From Coturnix japonica (lineage: Eukaryota; Chordata; Aves; Galliformes; Phasianidae), in NCBI RefSeq assembly GCF_001577835.2, contig NC_029521.1:19374470-19438469 (forward strand): DNA of 64,000 nt, given 5' to 3'. The position numbers and the translations under genes are program-made. Within the stretch, counting starts at the first letter, position 1. Every line of letters starts with the position of its first letter. The notes below the pieces were generated by a model, which saw only the letters and a program-made list of their open reading frames with translations, was not told where the DNA came from and searched no databases. Shown piece by piece: positions 12,801 through 27,800 of this stretch.

Positions 12801-15800
12801 ATGCCCTTTCGTCCCAGTCTATAATTGACTATCGTCATTAATTTAAAGTTAGAATGATTGTTTCCGAGCTATATTTAGGCTGAAGTTTGCTGCTCTTTTT
12901 TTTCAGACCTGATTAGAGGTTTGTGTGCTGCAAAGCTTTGCTGGCTGCTCCTTCCTCCTTTGCCAGCTGGCCTGATCAAACATCCCATCTCTCCCCACAA
13001 GCCTTCTCCTTCTTCTTCCACCCTTGGTTGCAGGCCAGATGGGGGCAGTTGGAGCTGCAGGTGATGCAGCTTCCTTCCTTGGGCAGCAAGTATATCAGTG
13101 CACTCCTGTGTTCCTGGATCTTTGTCACCGAAGAGCATCATTGTGTTCTCTTGACCAAACCAGTGTTTCCTATAGCCTGCATACATTCACTTCAAAAGTG
13201 ACTGTCTCTGGTATCCTGTGATGTAGGCCGTTTTAGGATTTCCCCTTGCTTATGAACACCTGTGACAAGTTTGGACTTACATGATTTCTTCCTCTGTTTC
13301 CTGCAGGTTCATGAAAGTGGCTGGCAGCACAGTGGATGCTGTTACCTGGCAACAGTAGGTATTCACCATTCCTCCTGCTTTCCTACACTAATTGCAGTGA
13401 TCTGACAGTGTCTGGAGCAAAATGAATGGGCTGGCTGGGTGTGGAAGGGGACAAATAGTAGGAGCCACCTCTGCTGTCCTTGTCCTTTAAATAGGCAGCA
13501 AACAGAAGTGGGCACGTTTCACCTCTGATGCTTGCAGCTGAGGCAAAGGCTAAAAACATGCCTGCCCACTGGAAACCAAGCCCCATGATATTTACTCATG
13601 GCCCAAAGCTAGGCTGATGGCATACACCTTTGGAAGCAGAAGTTAGGGTGAGACCTCCCTGCGTCCCAAAAGACTGCATTTGCCTTGAGCAGAGGAGCTG
13701 GGATCTCAGGTCCTGGCTGAGCTTGCATCCTTAACTTGGGCTTAGCACTGGACCTTCAAGAGAGCTTAGGCTACTTTGCTGGAGTGGAACATGCCATCTC
13801 ATCCCCTCCCATTCAGAGTATTCCATCACGTGACAGCGCTGCTGGTTCCCTCCTGGCACTTGAAGAGTAATGGACAGGTTATGGGGGCATTTGATCCCCT
13901 CCTTCAGATCACAGTTCCTCTTGTAAAGCCCACCTAGAGACCTACACTTAAAAAAGAGCTCAGTGGTTTTTAAGACATGAGGTTTTCCTGCAAGTAAGCC
14001 CAGGGATTCTGTGTCGCTGTGTTAACCTTGGAGCCTCCTGCAGAAGCAACTGTCTGAATCTGAGAGTGGTTTATGGCAGCAGCCTCGGCTGGTACCCAGC
14101 AGGTCCCATTCCTGGGGAGCCATGTGCCTTGCCATACTGCTCTGCTACCTGGCTCCTGGGGCTTCCCTGAGGCAGCAGCTCAGTGCAAGCAGGGCAGTGG
14201 GGTAGCAGAGCGTTTGGAGTGGGATTTGTGTTACTTACAGACTCACGCTGTGCAATGATGATCTATGCCTCAGCTGGGACTTTGCTTTTCATGATTACAC
14301 GATGTGCTGATCGCATTTACTTAGCCCAGGAATTCGCTTGCTGAAACAGGGCTTGATGGCTGGGCCAAGCCCTTGGATCCACTGCAGGAAGAAGTAGCCA
14401 GCCTTTGTGCAGGGAGCTGTGGCTCAGAGACCCTTCCCTCTGGGACCAGGTGCTGCAGGCAGGTGGGGGCACAGCTCCCTGCATGTGGGCAGTGTGGCTG
14501 GGATTCCACTTGCTGAGCACTTCCCACTTAGGTAAAGGAGCAGCTGCTCCCCCTGCCTGGGCTTCCAGCTTGGGAGGGTCTCAATTATCTGCTTTTGAAA
14601 GGACTGACAATAGCCACAGCTCCAGCCTGGGCTTCTGTACTGTTTATGAGTGAATGTCAAAACAGTGTCTCATCCTTCTGCTCCAAACAGCAAAACAAAA
14701 CAAAACAAGCTCCTTTGTATCCAAGAAGAAAATTATTAGCAGGAAACCAAACTGCTGTCGAACTGCAAGTGTGAGCCTTTCTGTTCCAAACCCTGACATT
14801 CTCCAGGGATATTGGTTATAAATTTGTCAAATCTGTTACTCCTTTGAAAAGGTTGCACTCTACCCAGAAGGGGAATTGAGAAAGGAATACATTGCAGGGA
14901 TCCCTGTCCTCTGTGAAAACTCACAACCATTCCTTCTTCTCTGAAATACATCTGAGAAGTGACACTGGGTGTAAATAAGCAGCCTTGATGATCTTTCTTA
15001 GTATGGTTTCACTTACATATGTAACTCAGCATGTGTGCCTCCCTCTTCAGAAGTAATGTGTTGCTGGAGAGGGATGTGTGAATGGCTCAGAAATGTTCAG
15101 GGAATTTCCACTAGCAGAGGGTGTGGCAAGTAGGACCGACAGTGGCTCTGAGAGTTTTGGCGTTCCTTGTGTAATTTAGTTTATGGTTTGGGTATGAATG
15201 AATGCTCAGCTTACTGTGGACCCCCTCACTCTTTGGATGTGGGTTTCCACAGCTCAGAACCCTTCCCACAACCACATCTCTTGGCTCAGCTCCAGAGCTT
15301 GGTGTGCTGCACACAGTAAAGATTCATCATCTCCCTAACCTGCGGCCATGCCCTGGGCCCCTTCCTGTGTGTCACTGTATGGCTGGTTTTCCACCTGAAG
15401 TGCTGTGCAGAACTCCAGGTTTTAATGGGAAAATCCTTGTACAAGGCTGTCTTTGCAGCTCATGAATCCATTTACTTGCAAGGCAAGTGAATGTTTGCAT
15501 CTTCAAAGCCATGGGCATCTATCCCTTCAAGTCTTTGGAGAACATGATGCTACCTTCCATTATGGAAAGTCACTCATTCCATGTGGCAAACTGGGGGTGC
15601 CATGCACACAGACACATATGGCATCCTTCTTAAAGTGCTTTGCTGGGCTGAGTTTGGATGACATCTCTCTGGCCTTCGCATATGGGACAGTGGCAGGGCA
15701 CAGGGCTGCCGGTATCAGCAGAGATGTCTCCATATGGTGGCAGTTGGTGCAATGCTGGCAGTGAGGCCAGACCCATTCACACCCCCAGCAGGCTGGTGCC

Positions 15801-18800
15801 CTAATTCCTAGCAGACTCTTCCCATAGCAGCAGGCAACAAAGTAGATCCGGAAATTCCTGAGCTTTGGGAAGTGGGCTTTAATGTAATTAACTGCAACAG
15901 AAGAAGAGGTCAGATAATAGGGGCAAAGGTTCCTCTTTAAAATGAAAGGGAGGTAAATGAAACCAGCTGCCCAGGAGCCAGTGCACTGCCTTCATTAAAC
16001 TCAGTGCGATGCTCATGGTTCTGTGCAGCAAGTTGTGGATCTTTCCAGAGAAGTGTGACACAGGCAGTGTGAGCCCAGAGGTACAGGACTGAGGTGTGCT
16101 GGGGTGACAGCAGTCACCTGGGGCAGCAGTCTGGTCAGGTGGCCTTCTATGCTGTGGGATCCCATGTGTCCTGTGGCCTTTGTGGCCAACCCTGGTGCCA
16201 CACCATAGCCAGCACCAACCCACCAGTCCATGTTGGCACTGCTCAGCTTGTCCCAGACCCCCAAAGACCTCAGCTCCAGCCTGAGGGGAAGCTCCAGCCC
16301 ATCTCTCTGGCTTCAGATCACAGTTCTTGTGCAGCTGATGCCATTTTCCCTCTTAACCACTTTTGGGTGTTGAATGTGCCTTGGTGCCTGAGAATAGATC
16401 TCTACCAGCCATAGAGAAATCGTGGAATTGCCTTCAGGCTGTGCTTAAATACCCAAAGCCAAGGTGCTTCCTCCTTGCTGCCTGGGGTATGAGCTATCAG
16501 CAAGATGCCCTGAGACTGAAGCAGCAGATTTATTCACCCCTGTGCCATCCCCTGTTTCTCCCGATTGTTAGTGCAGGTGTGAAGTGACCCTGGTGGTGGC
16601 TGTGCTCCAGGGCTGCTCCTGGTTAGAGCAGAGATCTTGTCCTCTGCCATGGGCTGAGGTCTTTACCTCCATCTTCTCCCACCTCATACAACCTTCCTTT
16701 TATGGCACTGAAGCCAGTTTTCAGCCCAGGTGATGGTGGTTGTTGGTTCTTTTTTTTTTTTTTTTTTTTTGCCAAAGCAGTCCAAAAAATCATTTCTGTT
16801 CAGTTCTTAAGTGCTGTACTAAAATCCAAACATCTGCCATCCCCAGAGTCTGCTGCTTTGTAATTTTGTCTTAAAAAGTAATCTCTGTAAACCCCCTCAC
16901 CGCCTGCTGCTCACAGACCCGCTGTCCTTGCAGCAGCCAGCAGTTCTGTGTTGTATAAGGGCTGATTTGAACAACGCCGAACACTTCCCAAGTCCCCCTT
17001 CCCAAGAAACTTTTTGCCCTTAACACCTTACTGTCAGCACAGGTGTGCCAAAATGCCTCTTTCCTATTTCCCCCTGTTACAAAGGGTTGGAGTGAATCCA
17101 GAGTCTGACTGGCATGATGCTGAGTTTTTTGGGGGACAAAGCTGGAACTTCACACCTGGGAGAGGATTTGCAGAGGAGACCCTTCATGTTCAGGGCATCC
17201 GCAAGTTTGAGTCTGTAATTTGTCTCTGTTCTGGGCCAGGCCGTGCTGGCTGCTTGCCTTCCCCCGCAGCCCTGCACAGCTCCAAGCACGCTTACCCCGT
17301 TACCTGATCAGTGAGTTGGAGCAGCAAGAAGCTAAAATCCTCTCTGAGCGTTCATGCATGCTGCACGTGTTCTGCGTGTCCTGGCCAAGGCTGATACAAG
17401 CTGTAGCATCCTTTGGGGAGGATCCTGCCCTTGTGTGCACCTCTGTACCCATGTGGGGAGGCCTCACAGCTGCTGGCTGCTCACTTTGCTAACAGCATCC
17501 CTGCAAGGAGACGTCACTGCTGCCTTTCTCCTCTGCTAGGCTCAATCTCAGAGAGACAACAGCTCTCAGCAATGGGCTGCCAAGTGCTCATGGGGCCTTG
17601 CTGTGGATGAGATGCTTGTCATAGAGAAACCACACCTGTAAAGGAGCTGATACTTCTGGGAAGGTGAATCTGCCTTTTTTCACACCCCAGGGCAACAAGT
17701 GGAGCATGCAATCCCTGGTACATACATATCTGTCTGCAACAGCATCCTTCCAATTCCATGTGTTACCAAAAAGCCCTGTTGCACTCTTCTTATCCACATC
17801 TCCATGTTTCAAGTACTGAGGGAGCCTCTTTCCCTGCCATTTTTCCAGCACCAGTGCCAAATGTTGTAGGGTATCTCTCAGAACCCCAAGTGCTGCAGCC
17901 TAGCATGGGAGGGACCCAAGGGGACAGATGTAGACGCTATAGGATTTGTGCTCCCATCCTGAGACCTCCTGCCCCTCTGCATTGCCTCACCTCTGGCTGC
18001 TGTGTGAAGGGTGCCAGCACTTATCACTCCTTCAGGACAAGATGTTTGGGACGAACTCCAATTCAGGATGTTTGCACCCCAAAGATGGATTGCTTCACCT
18101 TATGTCCTGGAACCAGGAGCCAGCACTCAGGCATTTCAAAGCCTTCCTCCCACACCTGGATGCAGATGATTCGGATTCTGATTGGCAGCACTATAACCAT
18201 GTTTCATTGAAGCGAGCACATGGAGAGCAGGAATCCCCTGGATGGGCAATGCTCAGTGCCATGTCAAGGGCAGCAGGCACACTTATATGAACATGACGAG
18301 GGATGCAGGAGAGGACACAGTGTCTCTGCAGAGATCCTCTCCTGGAGGGAAAAGGGCTTCTTGGTGTGAGACAGCAGTGGGACAGAAGGACAGGAACAGG
18401 GGCAGAACTAATACCAGTGGTTTCACTCTTGTCATCTTGTTTTCCTTGCAGTTACTACATCGATGGCCGAGTGGCCAAAGTGACCGACTTCCTGAAAACA
18501 CGCCTGCTAGACACACTGTCTGACCAGATCAGGAAAATCCAGAAAGTGAGTGCAAAGAGTCTGCAAGGGTGAGACGGCACTGTGCCCACAGTCCTGCAGC
18601 TCAGGGACTGGGCAGGGCACTGCTCAAGGTGTGGGGCTGGAGCAGCATCACAAAGCTTGCATGGGCGGGGTGGAGGGATGGTACCCTGGTGATGGAGGAG
18701 GAGATGAGGTAGCAACCTGACCAGCCCTAGGTGTCTATTACAATTCTAGGGTGATCTGTGATTTGCTCTGGACAGCGCGGCATGCAGCAAGCCACTCCAT

Positions 18801-21800
18801 CCATACTGCTCACAGGACAGCTCCAGGCTGCAGCCACTGTGTAAGAAACAGGGACTTCGGGGGTCCCCTGCCTCAGCTGCTGCAGGGACCAGGGCTGTGG
18901 GCAGCTCAGTTGCCAATCCCACAGCAAAGTATGAACACCTATTAAGAGTGAAGTGTTTTGGAGTTAGAGGATGTGTCCATTTGTCTGCCTTGTCAAGGTT
19001 TTTGTGCAGTATCAGTCACCACTATGTATCGCTGCTGTAATTCCTGCAAGAAGAAACTGTAGCATGAGCACACAACTCAAAGAGTGCCCAGGAAAGGGGA
19101 CACATGGGTCGGCACAGCAAAACCAGAGGATAGAAGCTGCTTGCTGTATCCTCCAGCACAAGCTGGAGACCATCCCCATACGTGAGTGACCCACCCAAGC
19201 AGGGAGCATGGGCTGGGCACAGAAACAAGCATGGGGCACAGTCCCACCCTGCTCTGCACTAAACTGGTGATACATGTCTCACTGCTTGGGAAGGTCACAG
19301 GACTGCCAGGAAAGCCATGGGCAGAAAGGTGGAGACATGCTGCAGTCTTGGGGGGACCTGGTCCCCATTCAGCCCCAGAACCACATCAGTGAGGAGCTGC
19401 CCCCTGTTGGTTCTGGGAAGTGGGAAGAGCTCTCCTGGGAATGCCAGTGTGGCTGAGCAAAAGCACAGTGCTGGGTGCTAATAGCCTCCAGCTTGGCTTT
19501 GAGTCCGTGCATCCTGCCGGGGCTGATTAGAGCAGCTGGGCTTGTCCACTTCCCTGTTTTATTGCTTCCTCTCTGACTGGGGAAGGTGGCGGGCTTAGAT
19601 AATTACAGGCAGGATGCCAACACCTCTGGGGCTTCAGTCAGGGATGTCGACTCTCACAGGCTGTGAGTGGGAGGCAGCCCAGAGCTGGCGTATTTAACAG
19701 CTTTGAGGGATCCCAGTCCATCCAGCACATTCCAGTGCTCCTCACTAATGGGGCAGGATCTGTCAGGCTGCGCAGCGCGCTCTTGAGATGCGGAGTTTGC
19801 AGACATCTGGCTGCAGGAGCTCATAGCCTGGACTGGAGAAGCAAGATTGCTGGAGAGGAGAGGATTCATTGTGTGGTGCCTGTGTATCTGGAGCCCTGGT
19901 GCTTTGGTGCTCAGCTGTGGCTGCCCTGTCTCATGATGCTCAAGCTGACAGGATGCCCCCACCATAGTCTCCATACTGAACACAGCCATTACACATTGGA
20001 GACGTGCAAATTGCACCTGCCCTGGGGAGAGGTGCTGCATTTGATGTTTGTTGTCTCCCACACAGGTTGTGAATACATACACACCAGGCAAGAAGATCTG
20101 GCTGGAAGGTGTTGGTGCTACCTCTGCTGGAGGCATGAACAACCTCTCCGATTCCTATGCAGCCGGGTTCCTGTGAGTGACACCTGCTCCTGGCATGAGG
20201 GCATTGCCACCTGTACAGGCTCTGTGCTCCCCTGTGCACCCCAGCTCTGGGGTCAGGGCTTGCAATCCACAGCCTTGCCGCCCTCTTCCCATTCTGCAGC
20301 CACATGCCAATGCATGCATTCACTCCTTGCATCCCTCTCTGGGCAACTGGAGCTCTTCAGAGTACAGGGTCTAGGTCTGGAAACCATATTCTGTCCTTCT
20401 TTGAAGCCACAGCTATTGCTGAATCCTGGGGCTAGTCCAATGGTGCAACTCGATAGCACATAGATCCTGTTGCAGTCTTCAGAGCTAACTGTGATCACAA
20501 AGGATAAAGGAAGATTTTCCTTGCCTTGGGGCAGCCGTAGTAACATGCCCAGGACATGTGGGCTGGGGCTGGCTTAGTTTACTGGTGACACCACAACGGG
20601 TGGGAGCACGGAGAAGCTGGGGTCCCTGCAGTGGCCTAACCCTGTCTCCTCAACACAGGTGGCTGAACACACTGGGCTTGCTGGCCAGCCAAGGCATTGA
20701 TGTAGTGGTGCGGCACTCCTTCCTTGACCATGGCCACAACCACCTGGTGGACCAGAACTTCAACCCCCTGCCGGTAGGTCTGCCTGGGGCCAATCACAGA
20801 GATGCACCCTTCTCCCAGCCGGGTTTTAGGGGGGATCTGGTTTTTCTCATCCCTGCACCCAGAATGATGTGTTGCCTTTGTCCCTGACCCCTCTTGCAGA
20901 TGCTTGGCTTCACCACAGAAATATCCAGGACACAGCTGAGAATCCACCTCTTCTTGTGGCCTGTTTGAACTCTGCTTGCAAATGAATTTTTCCAGATCCA
21001 TTTCATTCAGTGTTAATAGGAGACATTAGTTAATGTCAAGTGCGGCATGTTGGAGGCAGATGGGAGAGCTTTGCTGCTGTGGCTGGAACTTTTTCCAGTG
21101 CCCAGAGCTTGGAAGCATGGCACAGAGGACAGTGCCACAGCAGCAATGCCAGTGACTATAGGGGGCATTGCAGGGCCAGGTTGGGGCACAGTCCCATCTC
21201 CAGCTGAGACCTGGTGGTTCTCGGTGCCCTGCGTCATTCCTTGTTCTCCAAAACCCCCTGGATGGCTGGGGCTTCCCACACATAGGGTGAGAATAAAGAA
21301 AGACTATGCAAAATCCCTTTAAAAGTAGTAGGTTTCCTTTCCATCTGATCTATTTTCCTTTTGGTTTAGCAAATCCACCTCTCCCCCCCAACCCCTTCCC
21401 CAAAAATAGAGAAGCTGGTAGGGCAGCTGTGTGCTCTGCTCACCCCAGGAAAGAATTTACAGGTTTTCTGCAGGGCAACACCAGGGGACAGTTTGGGGAA
21501 TATGCCCTGGGCTGATAAAGACAATGAAGGTATTCAAATTGCTGCTGTTTTAAAGATGATTTTCCCACTAAACTAGATGCCATGCCCCTCATGGCCTCTT
21601 CCTTGCTCTCCCATGTGTTCCAGAGCTGATCTGCTGCTCATGTCTCAGTGCCACGGCCCTGCACCAGCACCAGTGTTGCTCGTGCGCTTTAAAAGAGCCA
21701 CAAGCAGGTGCAAATTAGTGTGAGACTTCAAAGCTGTGAGCATAATAAAGCCTGTGGAGACCAGGCTGTGACCCTCACGGTGGTGTGGAGGATGCTATTT

Positions 21801-24800
21801 TCCCGTGGGAGCCATCAGGGGGATGAAAGTGGCTGGATGGACCTGTGCAGGGTCACTGCGCCATGAAACCCAACACACCTGCTGGCTGCCGTCACAAAGG
21901 CTTTTCTGCAGGTGGGATGGGCACGAGGCAGAGGGTGTTGAGAGAAGGCTGTGCTGCTGCCTGAACGAGTGTGGCAGATTGCTGCTGGTCCTGCTCCCTT
22001 TGGTTCTTTCACTGTGGCGTGCTGCAGTGAGTGGCACAAGGAACTTGGTAAAACCTGGCATGTGCTGTCTGCCTGGACCCAGGGTATGTGCACAGCCAGG
22101 GCCGTGCACTGGAGATATTGTTGGGTACAGGAGTAGAAAGTCATTGCACAGCTCTCTGTGCAATGTGGTGATATTTGTTGCTGTGGGCCATGCTGTGAGC
22201 CTTCAGGCCACACCTGAACCTTCATCCAGGGGCAGATTTGCAGAAATGGGCTTCTCTTGCAACTAATGGGAAGAAAACAGGAGAAATTGAGTGCTCTGAA
22301 CTGGGCACGGATGCGCTCAGCCTGTGGAATATAAATGCTTCTGCCGAGCTTAATGCAGCTGCTCTCAAGTGTTTAAATGCCTTGTTATTTCTGAGAGAAC
22401 TTGGTTGGGTATCATTGAAGTGCTTTTTCTTCTTGAGCGATTGGGGCAGCCAGCTGTAAAATAATCAGGGCTTGACTGCGTGGCATGTGCTTGAGAAGCC
22501 CTTCAGGCAGAGCTTCTCCTGTCCGTAAGTCTGTCTGTGTGCATCTGAGCCCATCTATATGTGTGTGGGAGCAGGGAGCAGAGGAAGTAAGGGGAGAAGC
22601 AGCACTGATATTCACCCTTCATGGGGCAGTGCCTTTGAAAAGCCCATCTGGCATTTAGGAGCTATCTGCTCCTTTTAGGCATGCAGTAGACATAATACAT
22701 TGCTCTGGTTAATATCACTCTGAAGCAGTCCAGAATGGTGCAAAAGGTTCATTTCATTGCAGAGGCCCCCAGGTAAGTCTGATCTATCTCTTCAGACTGC
22801 TAGAGCATGCAAAACTTTGGAAATGCTCATCCATACTGAACTCCCCTCTGTTTTATCCATCCTTGGAACTGATGTCTGCTCCCTTAATGCACAAGGATCT
22901 GCTGTGAGGTTACACCTATGTGTGCAGAAATTTGAGTATGCTTCTAGGGAGGGCAAGAGAAACACAAACCCAATGAAAAGGCCAAAGCTGAAATCCAACT
23001 TAGGTTTCCTGATAACCGTGGCTTCTCTTGGACCTTCTCCTAAAGGCTGTGAGGGATGTGCTCCTCCTGCATTAGGTGCTAAAACTTCCTGCATCTAAGT
23101 TTAATAAACAGCATACGGGGGCGTGAGAAAGGCTTTAAGGGATCACAGGGTGAAGCGATGGCAGAGGCTGCCTGCTCAGCTGTGGTAGGAAAAGACAGTG
23201 TAATATTGTGTGTGAATTGATGGCGTCCTTGGGAAAGCACCGTGGCGGTGCAGAGGGCTGCGCCTGGTGGGGCTGCGCTCGGACGCTTGGATGCCGCCAG
23301 TGATTTTTCACCTCCTTTGCTTAGCCCACAGGCACTGAGGAACTCAATGGGAAAGTTTCTGTGTGTCCTGGCCAAGGTGCCAGGGTTGGGAGCGGGGCTC
23401 CCCGCCGGCTGCACGTCTGTGTTCCCCTGTGCACTCGTTAGCCGAGCCGCCTTGGCAGCCACGCTGCTCCTTACAGCTGGAGGTCCCAGCTTCTCCCCAG
23501 CCAAGCCTCTCCTGCCTTGTGCTGTGCTGCAGGGAACACCTCCATCCAGGGCTGGGAACCGCATCCATTCACCTGCACCCATCCCTGCCCCACTGCAGGT
23601 GCCCAATGGGGCCATGTGGCAGCAGGAAGCAGCATCCCCAGGCGGGCAGAAACAAAGTGTGAGGAGAAGGAGCCAGTCTAATGGAGCTCATATACATGGA
23701 AGAAGCTCTTTGTGACAATAAATCTGCAGCAGGGGTGTCTGGCACCCCCATCTGCCCCCATCTGTGCAAGTGACGCCTGCAGATGGGGAGAGGAAGGGAG
23801 CGGAGAGGATGCACAAAAGTGGCTTGTGTGGTACATGGGTTCTGGATGATGAAAAGAGGGATGAAATTCTGGGCTATGTGAGCACCCAAAGCCGCATGGG
23901 AACTGCCTGGTGCAGTTCTGAGGGGCTCTGCTTCTCCTCCAGCTATGGCTGTGCCATGTGCTGAGGGATGCAGCATCCCCTGCTCCCCGCACCCCGGCTG
24001 TACTCTATCTCTGAGCCTGCTCTGAGACTCCTTTTATCTGCAAACCGGGAGACAGATTTAAAGCACTTGCACTCTGCTCACTGTCACATTGGGTTAAGGG
24101 GCCTTTCCCTCTTTGCGCACCATAAAAAAAAAGTCTCTGAAGTGCGTATGCTTGGACTTTGAAAGGCATCAAAGCTGTGAGCTGCCTGCGGCTCAGGCTC
24201 CCACCCGCTGGGGCTGTGGGACACATGCATGGAGGAGCTATGCCATGCATGTGCTGTGCACCCAGCCACCCACTGCCACCAGCTGCAGGGGTGGTGGGGA
24301 TAGCAAGGTGCTGTTTGGCATGGCACACAGCTACCAGCAGAATGGAAGGAAGTAGTTTGATGGTGAAAAGTAGCAGAAGAAGGAAAAACAGCAAACAAAT
24401 TGTATTTGGTTTCCAACCTGCCTGATCCTGTGGCTCTGCTCCCTTCCTGCCGCCTCCGTTGCCTGGACCCTGTTAGGGAGAGGTGATGACAAAAGGCCTC
24501 TGACTGCTGCTCCATCTGCTCTGCTCGTGGGAAGGGAGCTCTCCTGCTCAGGGCCAGTGCACAATGGCTCAGCAGACTTCTGAGGCTTGTGCTGCTGGGG
24601 AGACCCAGAGCTCTAGGACAAGTAGCTGATGCCGAGCCCAAGTGCATTGCTGCTGGCACTGGTGGGTGAGGCTGTGGCTTTCCCAGCTGCCATGCTCACA
24701 CATATTAGCAAGTAATTTGGGATGGAGCAGCTCTCCTGGCTGTGCCACGTGCCATACTTCGGGTCTCACCAGACAGCCATTGAAAAACATGACCTCGTTT

Positions 24801-27800
24801 CCTTTTCCTAACCATGAGAAGATATTCTGCCCACAGGGCCAGCCAGCAGCCAGGCTGAAACAAGTCCCCATTGCAGCCACAGCTGTGAAAGAGTGGGGTG
24901 AGATGATGCGCTCAACCGTTACAGCAGGAAGGAAGAGGAGCAGCGCAGCAAAAGCAATGCAATCCCAGGCAGAGACGTCAGCAGCTGCAGAGGACTGCAG
25001 GGTGCAAGAACCACCTCTAGGCAGGGCTTGGTGCTGGTGCTGCACCATGCAAGGTCTGTGCTGCCCAGGGGGCTGCTGCTGCCAGAGCTTTGTGCGGGAT
25101 TTGGATCAGAAAGCCATGAACTGTCCAAGAAGCACAACAAGGTCACGGGTGATGTTAAGAACTGCATCAGCCCAGCCCTGCTGGAGGAACGACCAGCCGC
25201 GTCTTGAACAGGATGCATGGACCTCCGCAGGGACTGAGCCTTGGATGCTGAAGATTCTTTAATCTAGTGGAAAAAGAAAGAGCAAGAACCACTGGTTGGA
25301 AGCTGACACCAGACAAATTCAAGCTGAAAATGAGGATTGTTAACAGTGCGGATGTTTAACTGCTGGAACAGGTTCCATGGGAAGTGGCGGTTCTCCATCC
25401 CACCAGGCCTGCAGAACCAAGTCACTGGAAGAGGCTATTGCCAAAAACAAGCCACAGGGCTCAGCAGACGAATAAAAACTCCTCTGTCCTGGGAGACATG
25501 GGAAACTGGGTCCCTTACTTCAGCAATGGTTGCTCAGGCTGTAAAAATGCAGGTTGTGGTGCAGGAATGGAGCAGGCTGCTGAAACCTGAGCATGCCTTA
25601 GGGATGGCATGGGAGAGTTCCAGGGTCTGCCAGGCTGGGCACTGTGGATGCACCTTGAGTCCCCATCTGCCTGCTGCTTAGAGAGAAAGTCTGGAGCTCA
25701 GGTTTCTTGGCTACAGCAACCTCTTCTTGTGTGTGCAATTGGACAGGCTCAGAAAGGCTGTAAAGAAGCTTTGCTGCCTGTAGGAGGGAGAAGGGAAGAT
25801 GCTCCTGAGCCCTTTGTAGCAGCTCTGGCGGCAGGAGATGTGGTTAGCGGGGCTGTCTGAAGGGCTGACTAATCAGCTGCCTTTCCAAAAGCTTAAGCTT
25901 CAAAAAGCTCCTGCGATGAATTAAAACGTGTGAGGAGATAAAGAGGGACCCTCTGGGCTTTCCCAGCTCTCTGCCTCTGCTGGCCCTGTGGCACACAGAA
26001 GACATGATTGGGCTGAGCTCCACGGATCAGCTCACATGGGACCATGGCCCTTCCTGCCTGTAAATCCACGGTCCCGGGCAGGGACCTCCTGCTCTGCTCT
26101 GCTCAGGTGCCTGCAGCCCCACCAAAGGCTGTATAGCAGCAACCTTAATGGGTCTGCAAAGTAATTAAAGCAAGAAAGCTCCCTCAGTTCCCCAAGGACT
26201 AATAGCGGACCAGATTCCTTTCTGCTATTCCTCCTCTAGCCTTATGACTGTATAATAGCTCACCACAGGAGCCCTCGGCAGCTCCAAGGCCCTGATCCTG
26301 CTGTGACTGAGCTGGATTGAGCTGTGCACTGCTCTGGGCTGTGGCTTTTTGCTGCAGTGGTCACAAGAACATGTGGAAAATGTGACAGACACAGCTAGGA
26401 AAAAAGCCATCCTGTTGCTTTCAGACGTAGGTGTGAAGACCCATCTTCCCATGTCAGTGACCAGGAGACAAAGCAAGTTGCAGCTGCAGGTGCCCAGCAG
26501 CCCCGATGAGATTTTAGTTGGGGCTCAGCCCTGCAGCAACCTGGGAAGTGCCCGCACCCAGAGGTTTTGTTTTCGTCATGCTGGGTGCGTGTGCAATTCA
26601 TCATCCAAATACTCGGTGTCACTGGCTCCTGGTAATTTATTGCAAGGAACATGATTTTGGCCGCTGCTGCAAGCAGGCTTGTGATGACGCGAAAAGCTGC
26701 AGCTGTCTTCAGTGCTTCCCTGCAGCAAGCTGAATGGCTTGAGTTCCTCCAGGCTGCAGCAAAAGGCTCCTTTTCCAGCCCCTGGGTCATTTTTCTGGCC
26801 CAGCTTTGAACTCTCTTTGGTGCTTCCACATCCTTCTTGAAAGAAAGGCTTCAGAGCTCACCCTGCCTGCCAAGCAGGGTAAAATCACTGCGCTTCCACT
26901 CCTCCTGCACATGCTGAAGGGACACGTTGGTCCCCACACTGCCCTGAGCATCTCTGCTAAGGTGGTTGGCAGCGACAGCACAAAGGGCTCTGCTAAGCCA
27001 CAGCTTTTAGGGGAGCACCAACAGCACATGGAACTTTAAGTGTGGCCACTAAGTCCCTGAGGATTCCCTTTGAGTCCTGTAGCTCCCTATCTATCACTCC
27101 CAACACTTGCCAGCAAAACCAGCATTTTGCTTGTGGAAAAGCACAGAGAAAGCAAGAAAACCCACAGTGCTGCCAGGAATAACTGTCTAACAGGCCATCT
27201 TCAGGCTTGGCCAGAAGCAGCAAGAGGAGTTTTTCCTCCAGCCCTCTGGCCAAAGCTGACCCAGCCAGTGGGAAGCAGGCTTGGATGTCCCAGTGGCACT
27301 ACTGGCACCAACCAGATGGGTATTCCTCTTGGCTAGCAGCTGCTGCAGTCAGAGGGACAGAGCCCTGTCCTGCAGAGAGGCCCTCTGAACATGCCCCCTC
27401 CCTTCTCACAACCCTGCTTCATTTACCGCACACCTCCCGGCTTCTGCAGCGGATGAGAGTGGGGCCCTACAGACGGTGGCTGCCGGCAGTGCACAGCCTC
27501 GCTTCCCTCCCCAGGGCCTGGGGCCCATCCTGTGTGCTAAGCGAGGCCATGCCCTGTGGGAAAAAATAGTATGTGGTGATGTAATTAAAAGGCTGCATCA
27601 TTAACGCATGTGTGCAGGGGCTGAGCATTTCCTATTTCTCGAGTACTTGGCTTCCCTGTGCTATGGTCTTGGGTACTTAGCTCCACAGGTGGCTTTAGGA
27701 GAAGAAATACTCCTGGGGAGTGGAGCACCCCAGGCAAACTCCAGAGCCAGTGTGCCATCAGCAGAATGGGGAGCATAGGATAGATCGAGGGGCTCCATCC

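Larger units (their letters stand above)
7466..13306 (+). other. HPSE2: HPSE2 intron 5
   Basis: 5.8 kb. Contains a CR1 reverse-transcriptase remnant (about 8390-8520), an A-rich tract (10082-10106) and copy A of the CR1-like retroposon (11290-11460). Otherwise unique sequence. Confidence 0.7.
13355..18451 (+). other. HPSE2: HPSE2 intron 6
   Basis: 5.1 kb. Contains an AAAAC microsatellite (14691-14708) and a poly(T) tract (16750-16770). No exon or RNA gene seen. Confidence 0.65.
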
